Source: Planctomycetaceae bacterium (GTDB lineage Bacteria > Planctomycetota > Planctomycetia > Pirellulales > Thermoguttaceae). Taken from it: a stretch of DNA of 9,588 bases. The stretch is taken from contig JAIRTV010000326.1 in NCBI GenBank assembly GCA_031254675.1, positions 1 to 9,588 on the forward strand. Reading direction: 5' to 3'. Shown piece by piece: positions 5,760 to 9,588 of this stretch. A program made the position numbers and the translations under genes. The notes below the pieces were generated by a model, which did not search any database, was not told where the DNA came from, and saw only the letters and a list, made by a program, of their open reading frames with translations. The first letter of the stretch is position 1. Each line of letters begins with the position of its first letter.

Positions 5760-7205
5760 TTATTTTGGTTTCTTTTTTACCAACTGTTTTATTGTTGATT
5801 TAACTGTTCCGGTATCTTTGGGTTCGTTGCGTTTTTTTTCTGTCTTTTTTGTTTCCGTTTTTTTTGTGTCCGATTTGGAAGATGATACATCGGAATTACT
5901 TGCAACCTGTTTTGACGGAGAGACCGTATGGGAATCCTTAGAAGTATCCGGTTTTATGTCGGATTTGATATTATGCTTTTTTTCTTTTTTCGTTTCTGAT
6001 TTTCCAACCGTGTCCGTCGGCGATTTTCTAACAGGTTTCGTTTCAGATTTCGTGTTGCGTGTTCCGTCTGTTGTTCCAACCTTCGCGTTAATGTTGGTTT
6101 CAGTTTTTGTTTCAACGTTAATTTTTGTTTTGGTTTCTGTTTTCGTGTCGGATTTTGGATCAATTTTTGTACTTTTGGAAGTTGTTTTTTTGTCCGACTT
6201 ATCCGATTCTGTTTTGGGAATTTTTTCCGTTTTTTCGTGAACCGGTTCGGTGTTCTTTTTTGTAGAAGTTTTGTCGTGTTTGGAGGTTTTCTTCTTTTCC
6301 GCAGACGGCGTAACATCAACCGAATCATCAATTCTGTCGGGCAATGTTGGCAAATCGTGTTGATAAATTGTTTCGTCCGGAATAAATTCTGCTTCGGTTC
6401 CTCCGTGTTCTTCATCGAAATCGTCTTCGTCCGGTGTCCCGAAGGGAATCGTTGCCAACGGTGGAAGAGTTGGTTTTACTGGTTGTTTGGCAACCGGTTT
6501 GGGCAACATTAACACGGGCGGCGTGCAAGAGCGAGTTTCTGCTTCGGGATCAATTGTTTTGAGCACCGAACGTAATTCCGTCAATTCGGGATCATTGTAA
6601 AAACCGGCGGCGAAATGATGAATTTGCAACGAAAACATCTGACCGTTTTTTTTCGGAATTGCTCGTTCTATTCCGGCAACATTTTCGCGAGTTCCTTCTT
6701 TGTTGACGTGTGTGAGGTTTAGTAAGCGAAAAATGCGAAGCGAGGCTTCGTCCAATGGAATCACATGACCGCCGAACGCTACTTGTGTGGTGTAATCGAT
6801 CATGAATCGAGTACATGCCGGAATCGAATTGAGAAATTCGACGGCTTGTCCGATATTTTTCCCTTTTTTTCGTAACTCTTCGAGATCGAACATGTACGTT
6901 TTTTCGAAAACGCCTTGTAAGGTACGTCGTACTCGTTCACCTGCTGCCAACGGATCGGGGAGCATTGGAAACGTATCGGCGAGTTCATTTGCAGTTGAGA
7001 CGCGAATTTCGTTCCAGTCGATGAAGTAGTTTTCCAAAACGGTGTAAGCTGCATCGGCTTGTTCGAACAGCGTATTTTCCAGTAAGGCGGCATAAATCAA
7101 ATGTGCCAATACGGTTCGTTCCGGTGGGTTTGGTAAATTTTTGCACCGTTTTTGAAGAATCTTTACCAATGACTCAATTTTCTTGGTTTTTGAAATCACA
7201 GCCAT
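5760..7205 (-). CDS. HhH-GPD (endonuclease III-like) domain protein with long Lys/Thr/Ser-rich tail
   Basis: Residues about 30-205 look like the helix-hairpin-helix/GPD base-excision fold: TVLAHLIYAALLENTLFEQA (31-50), then FLNSIPACTRFMIDYTTQVAF (124-144), IPLDEASLRIFRLLNL (149-164) and FSLQIHHFAAGFY (191-203), matching LPGVGRKTAxxV, VDTHxxRxxNR and HHxLIxHGR of Nth. The aspartate survives (Asp152), but the catalytic lysine position is Phe134, the hairpin glycines are lost (ACT for GVG), and the four Fe-S cysteines are absent. A proline-rich linker (228-255) and an acidic patch (about 259-279) follow. Residues about 303-481 are low complexity, dominated by K, T, S, E and D, resembling histone-H1-like nucleic-acid-binding tails. 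Likely a DNA-binding protein, perhaps without glycosylase activity; function is inferred. Start ATG 7205 has no Shine-Dalgarno sequence. Its shadow frames over the tail look ORF-like only because of the repeats. Confidence 0.8.
   Translation of the reverse strand: MAVISKTKKIESLVKILQKRCKNLPNPPERTVLAHLIYAALLENTLFEQADAAYTVLENYFIDWNEIRVSTANELADTFPMLPDPLAAGERVRRTLQGVFEKTYMFDLEELRKKGKNIGQAVEFLNSIPACTRFMIDYTTQVAFGGHVIPLDEASLRIFRLLNLTHVNKEGTRENVAGIERAIPKKNGQMFSLQIHHFAAGFYNDPELTELRSVLKTIDPEAETRSCTPPVLMLPKPVAKQPVKPTLPPLATIPFGTPDEDDFDEEHGGTEAEFIPDETIYQHDLPTLPDRIDDSVDVTPSAEKKKTSKHDKTSTKKNTEPVHEKTEKIPKTESDKSDKKTTSKSTKIDPKSDTKTETKTKINVETKTETNINAKVGTTDGTRNTKSETKPVRKSPTDTVGKSETKKEKKHNIKSDIKPDTSKDSHTVSPSKQVASNSDVSSSKSDTKKTETKKTEKKRNEPKDTGTVKSTIKQLVKKKPK
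5763..6299 (-). repeat. Low-complexity coding segment (Lys/Thr/Ser/Glu-rich tail)
   Basis: This encodes residues 303-481 of the HhH-GPD protein. Short motifs such as KTET, KSDTK, KSETK and KKTE recur without a fixed period, and the DNA is strongly T/G-rich on the plus strand. The net charge is highly positive, especially over the last 40 residues (TKKTETKKTEKKRN, VKKKPK). Such segments usually change length quickly between related strains. Confidence 0.7.
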
Positions 7206-7260
7206 AAACTAAGGTAATGAGGAAAGTGGAAATAAAATACAAATTGAGGAACAATTATTT

Positions 7261-7319
7261 TTAGGAGTTTTCTGGTTTTTGGCGAGTTTGTGGTTTATTG
7301 TTGAGTGGTTGGATTGGTG
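7261..7319 (-). terminator. Candidate Rho utilisation (rut-like) region after rbfA
   Basis: In the minus-strand transcript the 60 bases of 7320-7261, beginning in the rbfA stop codon, contain about 22 C and only 2 G, with 30 A and 6 U. A C-rich, G-poor, unstructured stretch right after a stop codon is the classical composition of a Rho loading site. No intrinsic terminator hairpin is seen in the 114-base gap (7206-7319). It may instead be simply an unstructured leader of the next gene. Confidence 0.3.
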
Positions 7320-7718
7320 TTATTCTATTTCTTCTATCTCTTCTTCTATGAATTCCGTTTCTTTGGTATTATTTTTTTCTTTTGGTAGGATTTCGTCGAG
7401 GATTTTGGAGACGAGGAGTTGTTTTTTGACGCCTTGATCGAGAACAAAATCAAGATGGGGAGTGTATCGTGTTTCGATACGTTTTGCGACTTTTGATTGT
7501 AGAAATCCGGTGCTGGATTTTAGACCTTTCATGCAAAGATTTTGTTTTGTTTCGTCTCCCATGACGGAAACATAAATTTTTGCGGATTGCATATCGCCGG
7601 AAACTTCGACACGTACGACAGTAACATCGCGAACTCGGGGATCCTGAATTTCTGTCAAGATAGCCATACTGACAATTTGTCGAATTGCTTCGGCTGCTTT
7701 TAAAGTTCTTCTGGACAT
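7320..7718 (-). CDS. rbfA: 30S ribosome-binding factor A (RbfA)
   Basis: RbfA binds the 30S subunit near the 5' end helix of 16S rRNA during late maturation and is needed for growth in the cold. The 132-residue protein has a single KH-type II domain: MSRRTLKAAEAIRQIVSMAI (1-20), the near-diagnostic DPRVRDVTVVRVEVSGDMQSAKIYVSV (26-52), the helix LKSSTGFLQSKVAKRIETR (66-84) with Ser-Thr-Gly at the usual Ala-x-Gly kink, and PHLDFVLDQG (87-96). The C-terminus is a short acidic tail (IEEEIEEIE). The frame is open to an ATG at 7790, but those 24 extra residues are unlike RbfA, whereas M-S-R-R is the normal N-terminus, so I chose 7718. No Shine-Dalgarno sequence. The usual partners infB, nusA and truB are not adjacent; a membrane protein gene lies 111 bases upstream. 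Confidence 0.93.
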   Translation of the reverse strand: MSRRTLKAAEAIRQIVSMAILTEIQDPRVRDVTVVRVEVSGDMQSAKIYVSVMGDETKQNLCMKGLKSSTGFLQSKVAKRIETRYTPHLDFVLDQGVKKQLLVSKILDEILPKEKNNTKETEFIEEEIEEIE

Positions 7719-7791
7719 TGTGGCAACATGAAAGAGAAAAATAGCTCTTGCTTTTGAAACGAGTGTTTTAGAATAACAGATTTCTATCATT

Positions 7792-7832
7792 TAGCAAGAC
7801 CGGTAATGAAGTAAATCTACTTTTCCTTGCTA
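7792..7832 (-). other. Stem-loop at the stop codon of the membrane-protein gene
   Basis: TAGCAAG (7792-7798) and CTTGCTA (7826-7832) form a perfect 7-base outer stem, and AAGTA/TACTT (7809-7813, 7818-7822) an inner stem with a 4-base loop. The stem includes the TAG stop of the membrane protein (7830-7832). No U run follows in the transcript, so it is not a standard terminator; it may protect or separate the two messages. The rest of the 111-base gap to rbfA shows only a weak promoter-like match (TTGCTA, 16 bases, TATTCT). Confidence 0.4.
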
Positions 7833-9482
7833 TGGCGTGGGCGATTCATGCAAAATTTGACAATGTTCGAGCAGCATCAAACCTGGTAGAAAATTGGGGA
7901 TCGAACTTGGGACGAAAATTCTTCCTGTTCGCATGCCGAGTTGGGTTGCAATGGTTGGTTCGATTATTATATCTTTGATGGGGGTTCTGCGTGTTCCTTC
8001 GCCCCATGCAAGGTATAAGCCCTTAAAATTAGTATCCTGACTTACCTGGAGTTCATTGTAAGTAATGAAAACCGGCTCTTGCTTCCTGACCAACAAACCC
8101 AGTGATTTGATTTCGATGCCGTCTTTCGTAATTCTGATTTCATCAGTCCATTGAACGCTGTTCTCGTTTTTCAAATGGTCGAGTAATCTGGCGTAAACGG
8201 CTTGGGTAAGATAATCTTTGAGCAGTCCGAGAGCACCGTCATTTGCGGAACGATCATTTTTGAAGAACTGAATTTTCTCGCCTTTTAGATTGGTTACCGT
8301 CAGGCTGCGCCAAGTTCCGATATAAAATCCGTTCGCGTATTGTGCTGACTTATTCAAGCTGAAACTATGAATGTTTTCGTAAAAGTCCGTCCATGTGTCG
8401 AACCAATGGATACATTCGAATCCGCGTTCCCAAACATGAAGATGAGAATTCCAACCATTGAGCCCAAGGGGAATGACAAGAAGAATGTAGAGCAATGAAA
8501 AGAAAACGGTCACGCCCCAAGGTTCATTCGTATTACGGAAAGCATGGATAATCGAAAGACTCCAAAGAATGGTCAAAACCAAAAACAAGATGGTATAAAA
8601 CGGAGAATGATAGGAAGTGATAAATCGCCCCAAGCCGGATTTCAATATTTCATTCGAAACATGATTTTCTTGTTTTGTGATTTTTGCGGAAAGGTATTGA
8701 TGTAGAATCCAGGCATTTTCCGTTCCGAGTGGAATTTGAAAAATCGGATAATCGTTTTCCTTTTTCCAAAGGAGCAAATTATTTTTGATTATTCTGAGAT
8801 CGTCGATATTATTAAGTTTGATCTGGTGTTCGCTTTCTTTGTTTGTGTAAAGTAGTTGTTCGAAAGAAAGCTTCCAATTGCAGCCGGAAACTATGTTGCC
8901 TGCATTTAATGTTTCTTCTGCACGTTCCCATTGTTGTTCGGTAACGAGTTCGACAAAGGAAGCCAATTCGTCCGGTTGGTTGAAACGAAAAAATGTTTGC
9001 ATTATAACTTTTCGATCTGGTAGAATCAGTGTTAGTCGTCGTTCGAGAAACTCGCTGCCCAGAACGAATGGTTGAATTTCGCGGATTGATAGGCTTGTCG
9101 ATTGAATGTCCTCCATCCGGTATTCCGCCGAACCAAAGTAACTTCGAATGCGAAATCCGTTATCGGTTTTCTGAAACCATTGCCCACGTTGCCATACAGA
9201 GAATCGCCAAAGTTCCAATGGAATCCCGATTGCGGCGCAGATGATGAAATTATCGATATACCCACGGTGTAAACCTTTTTGAGCAATTGCTATTATCGTT
9301 ATGATAAACATGAAAAGGCAGATGCCTCGTAATATCCAAACGACGACAAGCGTTCCATTGAACGTCAAACCGGAAATCTTGATGACTTTTTCCAATGAAG
9401 ACATATCTTGAGCAGAAAATAATGGGTTTCGAGTAAAAGGGTTGTTGGTCTGTGGTTGATCCGAAGATTCTATACTCTTCAC
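7830..9482 (-). CDS. Membrane protein of unknown function with tandem TM plus PH-like halves (possibly DUF6585-like)
   Basis: No function is recognised. The 550 residues form two similar halves. Each begins with two hydrophobic segments (about 43-67 and 77-92; 295-316 and 323-343), then VWQRG (96-100) or VWERG (349-353), then beta-rich cytosolic-looking sequence of the sort found in bacterial PH-like domains: RRLTLILPDRKVIMQTFFRF (148-167) parallels RSLTVTNLKGEKIQFFKNDR (392-411), a helix DELASFVELVTEQQWERAEE (171-190) parallels GLLKDYLTQAVYARLLDHLK (419-438), and each ends in a second strand-rich unit. No signal peptide is visible. The arrangement recalls DUF6585 proteins, a tentative link made from memory. 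The start is GTG at 9482, directly after an in-frame TAA; an ATG at 9404 (residue 27) is the alternative and would lose only a polar N-terminus. A TATAAT lies suitably upstream of the GTG, favouring it. Confidence 0.75.
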   Translation of the reverse strand: MKSIESSDQPQTNNPFTRNPLFSAQDMSSLEKVIKISGLTFNGTLVVVWILRGICLFMFIITIIAIAQKGLHRGYIDNFIICAAIGIPLELWRFSVWQRGQWFQKTDNGFRIRSYFGSAEYRMEDIQSTSLSIREIQPFVLGSEFLERRLTLILPDRKVIMQTFFRFNQPDELASFVELVTEQQWERAEETLNAGNIVSGCNWKLSFEQLLYTNKESEHQIKLNNIDDLRIIKNNLLLWKKENDYPIFQIPLGTENAWILHQYLSAKITKQENHVSNEILKSGLGRFITSYHSPFYTILFLVLTILWSLSIIHAFRNTNEPWGVTVFFSLLYILLVIPLGLNGWNSHLHVWERGFECIHWFDTWTDFYENIHSFSLNKSAQYANGFYIGTWRSLTVTNLKGEKIQFFKNDRSANDGALGLLKDYLTQAVYARLLDHLKNENSVQWTDEIRITKDGIEIKSLGLLVRKQEPVFITYNELQVSQDTNFKGLYLAWGEGTRRTPIKDIIIEPTIATQLGMRTGRIFVPSSIPNFLPGLMLLEHCQILHESPTP

Positions 9483-9513
9483 ACTTTAAATTTCGGTTTT
9501 CGTTTCAGATACA

Positions 9514-9521
9514 ATTATAAA
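9514..9521. promoter_or_regulatory. Overlapping divergent -10 elements
   Basis: ATTATAAA reads as a perfect TATAAT on the minus strand (9519-9514) and as TATAAA on the plus strand (9516-9521). The minus-strand start would fall near 9507, 25 bases before the GTG of the membrane protein; the plus-strand start near 9528, 22 bases before the ATG at 9550. Neither side has a good -35 hexamer. Nearly symmetric -10 boxes serving both strands are a known prokaryotic arrangement. Confidence 0.4.
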
Positions 9522-9549
9522 ATATGCTGGATTTTTAAGGATAAAATAC

Positions 9550-9588
9550 ATGTCGTGTATTCCTAAAAAACCGAATTTTCAAGTGTGA
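9550..9588 (+). CDS. Possible 12-codon ORF with strong ribosome binding site at window edge
   Basis: ATG at 9550 follows AAGGA (9537-9541) with an ideal 8-base spacer, downstream of a plus-strand TATAAA. It encodes MSCIPKKPNFQV and reaches TGA at the last three bases of the window. It could be a leader peptide, a chance ORF, or, if the TGA is read through, the start of a longer gene that cannot be seen. TGA is a normal stop elsewhere here (kinase gene). The product is not recognised. Confidence 0.3.
   Translation: MSCIPKKPNFQV

Noticed and set aside
5818..6240. Plus-strand ORF of 140 codons rich in Phe, Val and Ser, which looks like a membrane protein
   Set aside because: It is the antisense of the Lys/Thr/Glu-rich tail: complementing K, T and E codons gives F, V, S and L codons. 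No ribosome binding site or family motif.
5954..6415. Minus-strand Lys/Arg-rich ORF of 153 codons in another frame
   Set aside because: It is a shifted-frame reading of the low-complexity tail of the HhH-GPD gene and has no independent start signal.
7719..7790. 24-residue N-terminal extension of rbfA
   Set aside because: The family begins with a basic M-x-R-R segment, matched by the ATG at 7718; the extension has no ribosome binding site and no similarity.
9550..9588. Reassigned TGA codon (non-standard genetic code)
   Set aside because: The kinase gene ends in TGA at its natural family length, and no conserved gene here has an internal TGA, so the standard code holds.
1..9588. CRISPR array, tRNA or rRNA genes, insertion sequence, phage or toxin-antitoxin locus
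   Set aside because: The gaps are 56 to 209 bases and show no regularly spaced repeats, cloverleaf, transposase or paired small ORFs.

Overview
The window carries eight protein genes, all on the minus strand. Read in the direction of transcription (right to left) they are: a polytopic membrane protein with an internal duplication, rbfA, a HhH-GPD (endonuclease III-like) protein with a long lysine-rich tail, an Old Yellow Enzyme-family oxidoreductase with a terminal Fe-S motif, an FGGY sugar kinase close to L-xylulokinase, nusB, a methylguanine-DNA methyltransferase (ogt), and fumC, which is cut by the left edge. A possible plus-strand start with a good ribosome binding site lies at the far right and reaches a stop after 12 codons, exactly at the last base.

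The DNA is AT-rich (about 40% GC by eye) and uses the standard code: TGA ends the kinase gene, TAG the membrane protein, TAA the others. Most starts lack a Shine-Dalgarno sequence; only the oxidoreductase and the right-edge plus-strand ORF have a clear one. Sparse Shine-Dalgarno use, an oversized HhH-GPD protein with a charged tail, and housekeeping genes (nusB, rbfA) away from their usual neighbours fit a planctomycete or related PVC bacterium. That assignment is inference; no marker in the window proves it.

Region by region: 1-2440 holds fumC, ogt and nusB (TCA cycle, DNA alkylation repair, rRNA antitermination). 2441-2649 is the longest gap (209 bases) and contains short repeats and a possible nusB promoter. 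2650-5677 holds two catabolism-type genes, kinase and oxidoreductase. 5760-7205 is the HhH-GPD protein. 7320-9482 is rbfA and the membrane protein. 9483-9588 looks like a divergent promoter region. No gene-free stretch exceeds 300 bases. I see no tRNA, rRNA, CRISPR, insertion sequence or phage gene.

The genes do not form one pathway. The spacers (56 to 209 bases), the separate promoter candidates for fumC and the kinase, and a C-rich, G-poor RNA stretch after rbfA suggest several transcription units. I found no convincing new multi-gene system. The points most worth a second look are a long hairpin touching the oxidoreductase ribosome binding site, the degenerate HhH-GPD active site, the duplicated membrane protein, and predicted leaderless or short-leader transcripts.
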